Source of the DNA: Stomoxys calcitrans
Lineage: Eukaryota > Arthropoda > Insecta > Diptera > Muscidae
Direction: 5' to 3'
DNA: 64,000 nucleotides
NCBI RefSeq assembly: GCF_963082655.1
Contig: NC_081552.1
Span: 55,702,286 to 55,766,285 of the forward strand
The position numbers and the translations under genes are program-made. The notes under the pieces were generated by a model, which was not told the DNA's origin, ran no database searches, and saw nothing but the letters and a program-made list of their open reading frames with translations. Each line of letters opens with the position of its first letter. The stretch's first letter is position 1. Below are positions 24,250 through 35,927 of the stretch, piece after piece.

Positions 24250-24480
24250 ACGACGCTTGTGACCCACTGCTGGCTATGTTCGCACAGCACCTTGCGATGT
24301 AGCCAGTATGACTATACTCTCATAGTGAAGTGAGGCCAGAGCAAGAACGGAAATGTACCCACTCCATGTACCGGTTACACCTCACCGACACCGACCGATG
24401 ATGAAGGCGGTTCTGGCAAACCGAATAGAACCAGGGTCCGGAGTTCTTTTCAATCCCGGCACGGACCAGGCATTCCGAGA
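24250..24480 (-). pseudogene. LINE N-terminal Cys-rich segment
   Basis: One frame gives ERHISECLVRAGIEKNSG, then PWFYSVCQNRLHHRSVSVRC with Cys and His pairs, then a stop. This resembles the Cys-rich, PHD-like opening found ahead of the endonuclease in some LINE ORF2 proteins. It is broken by a frame change before the endonuclease. Confidence 0.5.
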
Positions 24481-24523
24481 TGTGCCTCTCCCATGACTAA
24501 AAAAGACGAACACGTACAAGTAA

Positions 24524-24890
24524 CAAGTAAAAGCGTGCTAAGTTCAGCCGGGCCTAATCTTATATACCCTCCACCATGGATCACATTTGTCGCGTTCTCT
24601 CCAGGTATCTCTTTTTAGGCAAACAAAAAATAAAAGAAAAGAATTGCTATATTGATTGAATTGAATGTTGGAGACCACAATAGAAGCATTTCAGCCAAAT
24701 CGAATAAGAATTGAGCCTTTTAGGGGCTCAAGAAGTAAAATAGGGAGATCGATTAATATGAGAGCTGTATAAGGCTATAGACCGATTCAGGTGATATTTG
24801 ACAGCCGTAGTACTAAATTTCAGCTAATGTGGATAATTAATAATAGCGCCTTCTAGAGGCTACAGAGGCTCAAAAAGTCAAGTCAAGTCA
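24524..24890 (-). mobile_element. Family B element, 3' fragment
   Basis: Minus-strand tail: CTTG at 24524-24527, a degraded hairpin, then CCTAAAAAGAGATACC and one to two monomers. The 5' part is missing. One of the few minus-strand B copies. Confidence 0.65.
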
Positions 24891-25008
24891 AGAATGAATA
24901 ATATTTTAAGGTGAAAATTGGGATAGAAAAACCTTATCTAGTAAAAAGAAGGGGGTTTCAAACATAATTTGCAACTTTAATGCTTATAACTAGGTTATTT
25001 AAATACGA

Positions 25009-25825
25009 CTAGCTGACCCGGCCGGCTCCGCTGCGCCTTCTTTTACTTAATATGGAACAAAAGTTTCCTTGGAATATTTATTTTCGAAGATCTTTTAGTG
25101 AAATACCATGCTTATCATAATGGCCTTTATCTGAATCCCATATCATATTTATTGGTCTACTAATTTAAGTTTGGATGTAAGGTGTACTCCATTCATAAAA
25201 TACTTCATTTCAGCCCGATATTCTCAGGATTTCTGATTTAGTGGTGTTTCCGGGGGAGAGGTGGTCCCCCAGGTACTTGACCCTGAAAAATATCAGCATC
25301 GTGATCTTTTCTCAAATACCATTTATTTAAACCCCATATAACCATTGGCTTAAGAGGAGTTTACAGGATGAGGCGTCCCCTAAACACATGGCCCCAAAAT
25401 AGGTTATCAAATTCGTTTTCTAATTTCAAATACCTTTCACCACAAATTGGCCACAAATTGGCATGGTCGAAAAATTTTTTCCCTTTGGGGGTGTTTTGGG
25501 AAAGAAGTGATGCCCTAAATACATGGTCCTACATTTGGATATTAAATTCGTATTCTACTCCCAAATATCTTTATTTTAGCCTCATATTGCGATGGTCACT
25601 AAAAAATTGCTTTTAGTGGGGTATTCTGGAAAGGGGATACCCCCAGAAAATTGGTCCCGAAAATGGGTATCAATTCTTGCTCTACCCCCCAATGCCTTTC
25701 ATTTAAGCTCCATATTGACATGGTCGGTAAATATGGCCGATTTAGGGGTGTTTTGGGGATTGGGGTGGTCTCCCAAACACCAAGCCCGGAAAATATATCA
25801 ACAACTTGCTCTATTAATATCTAAT
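25009..25825 (-). mobile_element. Canonical Helitron, 3' part
   Basis: The minus-strand 3' end is CTAG at 25012-25009, next to A/T target bases, preceded by a GC-rich stretch (GGCGCAGCGGAGCCGG, then CCGGGTCAG). Upstream are four to five diverged monomers of the type TTTGGGGCCATGTGTTTGGG. The 5' end is absent because A-family sequence starts at ~25826. Confidence 0.75.
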
Positions 25826-25928
25826 TATGAAGAATATATATACTTTATAGGGTCGGAAATGGATATTTCGATGTGTTGCAAACGGAATGACAAAATGAAT
25901 ATACCCCCATCCTTCGGTGGTTGGTATA
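25826..25928 (-). mobile_element. Family A element, 5' head fragment
   Basis: Minus-strand head TATACCAACCACCGAAGG...GGGGGTATATTC with the conserved TATAAAGTATATATATTC block, cut off before TTGATC. It is part of the 316-bp duplicated block shared with 28051-28366. Confidence 0.8.
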
Positions 25929-26146
25929 AAAACAAAATTTAATACCATTTTCATATTTTTCCAGCTTTTTCCAGTTTTTTTCGTAAATTTTTGAGACAAA
26001 AATGATTCATTGCCCCAATTAATCCCCTATTGAATGGTGCTAAGAAAGGGTTTTACAATTGTATAAATCATTAGATTTTAGTACTTTTACTTGCACATAA
26101 TTAAACTGCTCTAATGCTTTATTTGTTTCACATGGGATTGTTTATT
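25831..26146 (+). repeat. 316-bp duplicated block, copy 1
   Basis: Aligns without indels to 28051-28366 (offset 2220) with about eight mismatches that I can count. The first ~98 bp is element head and the remaining ~215 bp (25929-26144) is otherwise unassigned DNA found nowhere else in the window. Confidence 0.9.
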
Positions 26147-26920
26147 ATACCCTCCACCATAAGATGGGGGGTATACTAATTTCGTCATTCTGATTGTAAC
26201 TACTCGAAATATTCGTCTTAGACCTCATAAAGTATATATATTCTTGATCGTCGTGAAATTTTATGTCGATTTAGCCATGTCCGTCCGTCTGTCCGTCTGT
26301 CCGTCCGTCCGTCCGTCCGTCCGTCTGTCCGTCCGTCCGTCCGTCCGTCCGTCTGTCTGTCGAAAGCACGCTAACTTCCGAAGGAGTAAAGCTAGCCGCT
26401 TGAAATTTTGCACAAATACTTCTTATTAGTGTAGGTCGGTTGGTATTGTAAATGGGCCATATCGGTCCATGTTTTGATATAGCTGCCATATAAACCGATC
26501 TTGGGTCTTGATTTCTTAAACCTCTAGAGTGCGCAATTCTTATCCGATTGGGATGAAATTTTGCACGACGTGTTTTGTTATGAAATCCAACAACTGTGCT
26601 AAGCATGGTTCAAATCGGTTCATAACCTGATATAGCTGCCATATAAACCGATCTTGGGTCTTGACTTCTTGATTCTCTAGAGTGCGCAATTCTTATCCGA
26701 TTGGAATGAAATTTTGCACGACGTGTTTTGTTATTATATCCAACAACTGTGCCAAATATGGTTTAAATCGGTTCATAACCTGATATAGCTGCCATATAAA
26801 CCGATCTTGGGTCTTGACTTCTTGAGCCTCTAGACTGCGCAATTCTTATCCGATTGGAATGAAATTTTGCACGACGAGTTTTGTTATGATATCCAACAAC
26901 TGTGCAAAGTATGGTTCGAT
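26146..26920 (+). mobile_element. Family B element, 3' end missing (B7)
   Basis: Head TATACCCTCCACCATAAG, TATAAAGTATATATATTC block, ~80-bp GTCY tract (26279-26359) and about three monomers. It breaks off after CAACTGTGCAAAGTATGG where minus-strand E sequence starts. Confidence 0.8.
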
Positions 26921-28148
26921 GGTTGTATCCCAAGTTCCGGCCGTGTCGATCTTGGGATACCCACTGCATATAAAAGCAGATTATGGTTATATATCCATAA
27001 TCTGCTTTTATATCGACTCCACTATCATATCCATAGTCCATAATATGCAAATGGGGGCTGGTCTTCATCATATTTGGTTCAAGTCACGAGAGCCAAAGGC
27101 ACAGTTTCAGCGAAATCGGGCAACAAATCCGCTTTTTATGGGATTAAGACCAAAAATTGGAAGATCGCTGTATACGGCTGCTTAATCTAAATATAGTCGG
27201 ATCTGAACCACATGCTGGTCCAGCAAAATCGGCCAATAAATGCAGTTTTTATGGGCTAAAGACCCTTAATCTGCAGATCGGTCTATATGACAGCTATATC
27301 AGAATAAAGACCGATCTGAACCACATTTGATTCGCATGTTGGAAAGCCTTAATCAACTCACTATTTAAAATTTTTAGCATAATCGGGTAATAATTATGGC
27401 TTAAAAGGGCTTCAGACACGATAACGGCTGATCGGCCCATATGGCAGCTATATTTTAATATTAAGACCCTAAATCGGAGGATCGGTCTATATGGCAGCTA
27501 TATCCAAATCTGAACCAATCTGAGCCAAATTGACGAATGATATCGCAACTCACTGTCCCAAATTTCAGCAAAATTGGATAATAAATGTGGCTTTTATGGT
27601 CCTAAGCCCTAAATCGGAGGATCGGTCTATAATGCAGCTATATCCAAATCTGGACCAATGTGAACCAAATTGACGAAGGATATCGCAACTTACTGTTCCA
27701 AATTTCAGCACAATCGGATAATAAATGTGGCTTTTATGGGCCTAAGACCCTTGATCGGAGGATCGGTCTATATGGCAGCTATTGTGTATCCAAATCTGGA
27801 CCAATCTGGGCCAAATTGACGAAGGATGTTGAAGGGCCTAACTCAACTCACTGTCCAAAATTTCAGCTAAATCGCATAATAAATGTGGCTTTTATTGGCC
27901 TAAGACCCTAAATCGGCGGATCGGTCTACATGGGGCTCAGGATCAAGATAGCTCAATATCTCTATTTTTGAAGACTGTAGCGAGATTTCAACAGACAGAC
28001 GGACAGACGGACGGACATGTCTAGATCGTCTTAGATTTTTATGCTGATCAAGAATATATATACTTTATGGGGTGGGAAATGGATATTTCAATGTGTTGCA
28101 AACGGAATGACAAAATGAATATACCCCCATCCTTCGGTGGTTGGTATA
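26921..28148 (-). mobile_element. Family E/A element, near full length
   Basis: On the minus strand the head begins at 28148 (TATACCAACCACCGAAGG), followed by the TATAAAG block, a GTCCGTCTGTCCGTCTGTC tract (~28020-28000) and about six monomers. The 3' end near 26930-26965 has GGGTATCCCAAG and a degraded hairpin (CACGGCCGG), but no clear TTTTTACTTG terminus. It contains a perfect 19-bp palindrome near the 3' end. Confidence 0.7.
26968..27013. repeat. Perfect hairpin, 19-bp arms
   Basis: Left arm ATATAAAAGCAGATTATGG (26968-26986), 8-nt loop TTATATAT, right arm the exact reverse complement (26995-27013). It lies near the 3' end of the minus-strand E element. Confidence 0.95.
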
Positions 28149-28366
28149 AAAACAAAATTTAATACCATTTTCATATTTTTTCAGCTTTTTCCAGTTTTTT
28201 TCGTAAATTTTTGAGACAAAAATGATTCATTGCCCCAATTAATCCCCTATTCATTGGTGCTAAGAAAGGGTTTTACAATTGCATAAATCATTAGATTTTA
28301 ATACTTTTACTTGCACATAATTAAACTGCTCTAATGCTTTATTTGTTTCACATGGGATTGTTTATT
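28051..28366 (+). repeat. 316-bp duplicated block, copy 2
   Basis: Partner of 25831-26146. Here the unassigned part continues smoothly past 28366 into T-rich DNA, so this is the less disturbed copy. Confidence 0.9.
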
Positions 28367-29519
28367 TTTTTCGCTTTTGCTTCAACAAACTGAAGAATAA
28401 ACTAAAATTTAAGCCCACCCAAAAATACAGTATGCAACTAGAGTGCTCTTAAAAGCTTAACATTTATGAACTTTCTGGTTTTTTTAGCCATAGCTACTTT
28501 AAGCTGGGGTTTAAATTGTTGCATCAATTCATGTGATCAATGGTTGTAAAATTCCCCCCAAAAAGTGCCATAAAAACAATTTTTCAATTCAGCCAAATAA
28601 TGGTCAAATTTATCTCTAAGCTGGAAACTAAACCACAAAAAGTACCAATAGGGCTACAATTCCAAATTCATTGCATATAGCTGTGCTTTGAATAAAAACT
28701 TTCTGTTTTTTTTTTTATTTAAGTTGCAGCAATATTTTCAATCAGCACTAAACCACAGTCTATTTACGAAAGCTCTTTTCAAAGTTCTCAGACTAGGCGG
28801 CGCGTTTTTTTTTTGTTTGTTTTTTTTTTTTTTTTTTATAGAAGAGAAGTCTTCTTACTTCTTCTCTGCGGCTTAAGTGTAAGCGAATCATTTTCAACGT
28901 AAAAATTGCCTGTTTGCCTGGCGTGCACTCCTAGTGAGATTTGGGAGATTGGCGCCATTTTTCATTTATAATGCCCATTCATGTGTTAAGTGTGTGGCAA
29001 CAACCTATTCGGCTGGTTGAACGAATGAATGGAGACTTATTCGATGCTCACTTTTTTGTTTTCTTCCACAGGGGAGAATTTCTGTATGCATGTGTGTATT
29101 GGTGTGTTCGTTGCAATACCACATGGCTTCTGTGCCAACTTATACATGCTTATATATATGGCTTGACAATGGCCACAGACATTTAAAATATGGTTTTAAA
29201 GTTTTTACGGGTTTTCCTCTGGCTTTCGAAATTTTTGTGTTTTTGTTTTTAGTTTTAGCTGTGGTGGCGAAAGCCTAGAATAGTTCACCAAACATATAAA
29301 ATTTTGTGTGGCTTCATAAGGTTTTTGTTTGTTTGTTTTGATATATGTATCTTATGTGGATTTGCTTTAATTAAAAATGGAATATTTTAATAATTATTTG
29401 GTGAGTGGTGTGTGTATAAAATAGTTTCCAATTAACTTTTGCACCTTATTTGGCATTCATATCAAATGTTTATTTATTTTTAAATATGACCGAAGCGAAA
29501 GTTGGCAGATTTTTTTTAA
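28367..29519. other. Unassigned AT-rich DNA
   Basis: About 1.15 kb with T-runs (28705-28720, 28805-28838). Short open frames at 28941-29186 and 29090-29278 overlap in different frames and show no motif. No gene is supported. Confidence 0.5.
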
Positions 29520-31731
29520 TCTTATATATACAAATCAATTTGTGTTTGTTTGTATGTTTGTGTGTTCCTTGTAGACTCAGAAACGGCTGAACCATTATGC
29601 ACAGGTGGTGCATAATGATTCCGTGGTGAAAATAGGGTACTAAATTTTTTGATATCTGAAGGGGGGGGGGACCCTCCCCCTTACCCAAATTTTCAGAAAC
29701 ACCAGATCTCGGATATAGGTGGTGCGATATAAGCGAAATTTTGTGTGCTCTCAAATAGTACCCTAAAAACAAAAATTTTGTATCCAAATTTCGGATGGGG
29801 TACCTAGGGGGAATGCCCCACCCTAAAACCTACCAAACATATATTTAGACCAATCACGACAATATGGGATTCAAAGGAAAAGTATTTAGGATACGAAAAC
29901 GTATCTGATATCCATTTGTCGAACCAAGTGCTAGGGGGACCACCTAAACCCCTAAAACACCCCCAAATCGGACATATTTACCGACCATGGCAATATGGGA
30001 CTCAAATGAAAGGTATTTGCGAGTAGAATCTTGAATCTAATATCCAAATGTGGGACCACGTTTCTGGGGGTCCACCCTCCCCAAACAGAACTTATTTACT
30101 GACCATGGGAATATGGGACTCAAATTAAAGGGTTTTTAGTGTACAAATCGAATCTGATATCTAAATATGAGACCAAGTGTTTGGGGGCCGCCTCTCCCCA
30201 AAAACCTCCCCCAAAGGGGACACATTTACGACCATAGCGACATGGGTATCAAATGAAAGGTATTTGGGAGTAAAGCACGAATGTGATGTCAATATTCTGG
30301 AAAAGTGTCTATGGGGCCAGCCCACCCCCACAACACCACCCAACCCCCCAAAACACCCCTAAATCGGACATATACCGATCATGGCAATATGGGACTCAAA
30401 TGAAAGGTATTTGCGAGTAGAATACGAATCTGATATCTAAATGTGGGACCACGTTTCCGGGGGTCCACCCCTTTCCCAAAACACCCCCCAAAAAGGACTT
30501 ATTTACTGACCATTGGAATATGGGTTTTAAACAAAGGGTATTTGAGTGTAGAATTAGAATCTGATATCCAAAAATGGTACCAAGTGTTTGGGGGGCTGCC
30601 CCTCCCCAAAAACCTCCTCCAAAGGGGACAAATTTACGACCATAGCCATATGGGGCTCAAATGAAAGGTCTTTGGGAGTAAAGCACGAATCTGATATCAA
30701 TATTTGGGAAAAGTGTCTATGGGGCCACACCATCCCCACAACACCACCCAAATAGGAAGTATTTGCTGACTTTTGCAATATGAGGCTCAAATAAGAGGGT
30801 TTTTAAAGTGGAACACGAATCCGATATATATTTTCAAGGCCAACTCACTGAATGGCCGCCCATCCCCCAAAACACACCCGAGCCGGTCATGTTTGCCGAC
30901 TATGGAAATATGGGGCTCAAATTAAAGGTGTTTGGGAGTAGACTTCGTATCTGGTATCAACATTAGGGACCAACTGTCTAGGGGAGGTCCCACCACCATA
31001 ACAACCCCCAAATAGGACGTATTTGCTCACCAAGACAATTTGGGTCATAGAGAGAGTGGAACCATAAGGAGTTTAAATGAGATTAGAAAACTAATTTGAT
31101 ATCCAATTTTGAGGCCAATGGCAATATGGGGTTCAAATAAATGATATATGATATATTTTCCGGGCTTAGTGTTTGGGCGACCACCCCAATCCCCAAAACA
31201 CCCCTAAATCGGGCATATTTACCGACCATTACAATGTGGGTCTAAATAAAAAGTATTGGGGGGTAGAGTAAAGATTGATACCCGTTTTCGGAACCAATTT
31301 TCTGGGGGTCTACCCCTTTTCCAAAATACGCCACACACACCAAATTTTTTTTAGTGACCATTGCAGAATAGGGCTCAAATAAAGGTATTTGGGAGTAGAA
31401 TACGAATTTGATATCCAAATGATAATCTATTTTGGGGCCATGTGTTTGGGGGAAGCCTCATCCTGCAAACTCCTCTTAAGCCAATGGCAATATGGGGTTT
31501 AAATAAATGGTATTTGAGAGAAGAGCACGATGCTGATATTTTTTCAGGGCCAAGTATCTGGGAGTACACCTTATATCCAAACTTAAATTCGTAGACCACT
31601 AGAGATCATATGGGATTCAGATAAAGGCACTTATATTCTTAAACTGTTAGTCAAGCTATATACTATTTTCGTAGCATGGTATTTCACTAAAAAAATTTTA
31701 ATTGTCGAAAATAAATATTCCAAGGAAGCTT
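29520..31731 (+). mobile_element. Canonical Helitron, 5' end and body (H2a)
   Basis: Begins TCTTATATATACAAATC at 29520 directly after a host A, as expected for Helitron insertion between A and T. Next come GTTTGTTTGT, ACTCAGAAACGGCTGAACC and a G-run (29661-29669). Then come more than ten degenerate monomers of 115-150 bp (GACCATGGCAATATGGGACTC). At 31560-31731 it reads the Helitron 3'-proximal region (GGTATTTCACTAAAAA, ATAAATATTCCAAGGAA) but stops ~40 bp short of the hairpin and CTAG. No Rep or helicase is encoded. Confidence 0.8.
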
Positions 31732-34332
31732 TTGAAATTGTTGCGCTTTGTTTGTCTGTTCCGTATAGACTCAAAAACGGCTTAACCGATTTGCATGAAA
31801 TTTTCACAGATGGTAGAGTTAAGGCTGCCGGTGAAAATAGGGTACTAAATTTTTTGATATCCGAAGGGGGCGGACCCTCTCCCGTACCCCAATTTTCAAA
31901 AACGCCAGATCTCGGAGATGCGTGCACCGATTTCAGCACCTTATGGTACCCTAAAAACACGAAATTGGTAAAAAAATCTGGGGTCAAATTATCTGGTGTA
32001 CGCCCCATCTCAAAACCCACCCGAACGGACATGTGCACTGATTAGGCCAATATGGGTATCAAATGAAAAGTAATTAACAGTAGAGTACGAATTTAGTATA
32101 CAAATGTCACATTTAGAGTCGAGGAGGTCCCCCACCCCCAAAAAAGCCCAAGAGGACACTTTCCCTCTCCTCCCAATAAATGCAACGCCAAACTGTCATG
32201 TAGGATGACCGAGAATATTTTGTAATCAAATGAAAGGACATCTCAGAGGGCAATCCCCCTCCCAAAGGACATGTCAGAGGGCTATCCAACCCAAAAAAAG
32301 GAATTAAGAATAATATATGAATAATATGAAATAATATATGAAGACCGATCAGTATAGAATAGGACACATTTTACCCTCACATTGGGATGGACACAGGAGG
32401 ACCTGCGGATCTTTAAGAATGTAGTATCCCAAGTGGTCGCTTTGAAATATGATTTTAAATGCAGATAACCAATACAAAAAAATTAATTAGTGTGAATCTG
32501 AACGAGACCCCCTAGCCATGAATATCTTGATAGCCTCCTTCAAAATGCTTGACATTATGAGGCACAAACAAAATCGTGCTCTAGCACGATGCTTATATTA
32601 CTTCAGAGCCTGCCTCTAATCTCCCTTCAAACCGGTCATGATTGTGTATTATGGCGATAAATAATAGGTATTTGATAGTAGAAAACGAATTTAATATCCA
32701 AGTTCGAGGCCAAATGTTTGGGGGTCGTGCCAACCCATAAACTCCCCCTAAACCAATGGTAATTGGGGCTCAAATTAAAGAATTTTGAGAGTAGAGCACG
32801 ATGGTGGTATTTTTTCAAGGCTAAGTACGGGCTAATGCTGGCAATATTTGTGAGATACTATGCCATGTAAAACTTCTCTCCAAAGAGATGTCGCACTGCG
32901 GCACTCCGTTCGGACTGGACTATAAAAAGGTGGCCCCTTATCATTGCGCTTAAAACTCGAACCCGCTGCACTCATTGATATGTGAGAAGATTGCCTCTTT
33001 TTCTTAGTGGAATGTTCATGGGCGAAATTTGTTGTTTGTTTGAAAGTACGTGGGAGGCCGTCCCAAGATGCGTACCCCTCAAAACTGGACATATTTGTGG
33101 ATTATGGCAAAAAGGGGCTCAAATCTGTATCTGTTTCAGGACCAAGTATTTCAGGGTCGCCAAATCCAAGAGAATGAGGTAGATCTAATATAGAAACTTT
33201 CTTAAAATTTTTATAGATTGTGTACGTTTGTCTGGAAGAAAACATAGGCTATATAATTTTTAGATATCGGGTGGAGGCGGACCCTCCTCCTTACCCCGAA
33301 AACGCCACCCATATCCGAAAGCGGGGTATTGGAGACGAAAAGGAATATGGCACTAAAATTTGGGTCCAAGTACCCATCGGGTCCCCCCCCCAAACCCAAA
33401 AAAACTCATCTAAACAGATATATTCGAAGTTCGTGCCAATATGGGACTGTAATGAAAGTATTAGGCAGTATTTTACAAATATGGCATAAAACATTAGGTC
33501 CATGTAATGGGAGGTCGGCCACGCCCGAATACTCCCAAATGGGCATATTAGCCGACCATGTCTATTTTTGACTCAAATGATAGGTATTAGGGAGTAGATG
33601 ACGAACATGACAATAAAATTTGCGTTCAAGTCTAGGTGGCGCTTTCCTAAAGATACGTCAAATGGGTTATTTGACCCATTATGACAATATGGGAATCAAA
33701 TGAAAGATATTTGAGTGTAGAAAACGAGTTTGATATCCAATTTTGGAGTCAAGTGTTTTGGGGTACGCCTTAAAGCACCCCCTAAACTGAATTTCATTTC
33801 CGTTGGGAATGAAGAGCGAATTTGATATCTAATTTCAGTGCAAAGCGCCGTTGGCCGCCCCATCCCCAAAACACCCTCCAAACGGTACATATTTACCGGC
33901 CATGGCAATATGGGTCTCAAATTAAAGGGATTTGGAAGTGCAGCACGAATGTCTGAGGTGCCATCCCTCTCTTAATGAGAACATTACCCTAATGAAGAAC
34001 ATTACCATCAGGAACTCAGAAGGGGCAAATTCTCACACATCAATAATGGTTTGTGATTCAAGTTTAAACTCAATGATAAGGGACCTTTTTTACAACCGAG
34101 TCCAAAAATTTTTTAAATGACCATGCATGCCATTGTACCTCGCAAATATCGCCAACATTAAAAGGGGATAACCACCGCTTTGTCCGATGTTCTCGCCAGG
34201 ATTCGAACGCGTTCAGCGTCATTGGCTGCAATGGCACGAATTCGATATTCACATTCAGGGCGAAGTGTCCACACCCTAAAAAGATATTAGAGAGTTAAAG
34301 AAGGCGCAGCGGAGCGGGCCCGGTTCGGCTAG
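31732..34332 (+). mobile_element. Canonical Helitron, body and 3' end (H2b)
   Basis: Starts ~35 bp inside a Helitron 5' region (TTTGTTTGTCTGTTCCGTATAG, ACTCAAAAACGGCTTAACC) and ends at 34329-34332 with CTAG followed by T. Before the end are GCGCAGCGGAGC and the palindrome CGGGCCCG. Another degenerate 5'-region copy starts near 33196 (TTAGATATCGGGTGGAGGCGG). H2a plus H2b therefore share one pair of termini across a composite interior. Confidence 0.75.
32830..33043 (+). mobile_element. Short SINE-like insertion with 7-bp direct repeats
   Basis: Flanked by AAGTACG at 32823-32829 and 33044-33050. The insert (~214 bp) includes CTCTCCAAAGAGATGTCGCAC, ACTATAAAAAGGTGGCCCC and TTAGTGGAATGTTCATGGGC, ending with a GTTGTTTGTTTG tail. 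From memory, near-identical sequence is dispersed in calyptrate flies. A partial second copy of its 3' end is at ~37965-38002. I could not identify an RNA polymerase III promoter with certainty. Confidence 0.6.
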
Positions 34333-34803
34333 TATTCGATATAAGTACGGCTGGTCGTTGAAGCCTCCACACATAAAATGGTTGAAAAATCTTCCAACAC
34401 TAACCACCCATAGTGGTTAGTATGTTTTGGTCTCTGGCTTTACCTTTTCTTTGTAAAAATCTTCGATCATTTAGCTCGTCTCGAAAGATTCTTAGGGAAT
34501 CCATAAATGGTATCTAAGGAAATTCTTTGGGAATCTATAAATGGATTTTTGGGGAATCCCTTAATGGGAATCTTAAATGGATTCTTACGGAACTCAAATA
34601 TATGTAGGCTCTTAGGGAATCCGCATGTGCCTATAACTGAATAAAATCTATACAGAATGAACAGGGTAATGGGTCGTGGTGGCGGCGTCGCTTAGTTCTA
34701 AGGTAGTATAGAGGCTAACATATGATTGCATTGCAGTAGGGATTTTCTTAGAAAAATGGGGTGAAAGTACTAGTAGGGATAGTTTACCTACACCATGGTA
34801 GTT
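34333..34803. other. Unassigned DNA with minisatellite-like stretch
   Basis: 34478-34640 holds four to six degenerate ~28-30-bp units (TTCTTAGGGAATCCATAAATGG). The rest has no recognised feature. Confidence 0.55.
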
Positions 34804-35927
34804 CTTATACCCTACACCACTACTGTGGTACAGGGTATTATAACTTAGTGCATTTGTAACACCAAGAACGAAGAGAGATAGACCCATTCATAAGTATACC
34901 GATCGACTAAGAATCACTTCAAATTTGGTGCAGGCATGAGACGAAGCCTTTTGAAATTGGAAAAAATCTGTTCAGATTTGGATGTAGCTCCCATATACAT
35001 GTTCGTCCGATTAGAAGCAATAATGCAATTAAATGGTTATTTGATAACCGATTCCCTCAAATTTGGCAGAAAGAATTTTCTTATGATTCTGAACATTACT
35101 AATGAATTTCATAGAAATCGGTTCAGAGTTAGATATAGCTCTCATGCATATATATTGCCCGATTTTCACTCCCAGAGCCACTGCAAGCACATTTATTGAC
35201 CAATCTTCCCAAAACTTCGTAAAACGCTTTTCTTGGCAACTTGTCATTGTTCGTAAAATTTGATCGAAATCGGTTCAGATTTAGTTGTAGCTCCCATATA
35301 TATATTCGTCCGATTTGCAGTAATAATGCAATAAAATGGTTATTTGGTAACCGTTTCTTTCGAAATCGGGCAGGAAGGATTTTCGCTTGACTCTTGACAT
35401 TACTTGGTTGATATTTAGATATAGCTCTCATATATATATCGCCCGATTTTAATTTCTAGAGTCACAGCAGACGCATTTATTGGCACATCTTGCCAACGTT
35501 TTGAGAAACTCTTTCCTCGACGACTTCCACAGTATCTGAGAAGTTTGCTCGAAATCGGTTCAGATTTATATGTTGGTCCGATTTTGAGCAATATTGCACA
35601 TAAGTGCTCATATCGCCCGATTTTCACTTCTAGGATCACTGCAAACGCATTTATTGACCAATATTGCCAAAATTTTGCACAACGCTTTCCTCAGCACCTT
35701 CCACATTATCTGAGCAGTTTGTTCGAAATCGGTTCAGAATTAGATATAGCTCCCATCAATATGTTCGTCAGATTTTGGGTAATTTTCAATAATGCTGTAA
35801 TTTGTCAACCGCTGTTATTACAGTTTGAACATATTTTCTCGAAATTTGTTACGGATTGTTTAATAACCCATCTGAAAACATGCGAAAAGGTCGAAATTGG
35901 ATATATCTCCATTGTACTTATAGGATA
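34804..35927 (+). mobile_element. Family C element, 3' end missing
   Basis: Head TTATACCCTACACCACTACTG...CAGGGTATTATAAC, then TAGACCCATTCATAAG and about five monomers (TTCAGATTTGGATGTAGCTCCCATATA ... CGTCCGATT). It breaks off at the Helitron boundary 35927/35928. The expected C tail does not resume after that Helitron. Confidence 0.75.

Larger units (their letters stand above)
21101..24518 (-). mobile_element. LINE with endonuclease and RT, frameshifted
   Basis: The best preserved retrotransposon of the window. Reading 5'->3' on the minus strand: an N-terminal Cys-rich segment (24250-24480), endonuclease, RT, a C-terminal knuckle domain, then a 3' end of AACAACAACAAC at ~21101-21115. No RNase H block is seen after the RT. 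Several frameshifts make it non-functional. It resembles Jockey-group fly LINEs, but I did not assign a clade. GC content is much higher than in flanking DNA. Confidence 0.85.
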
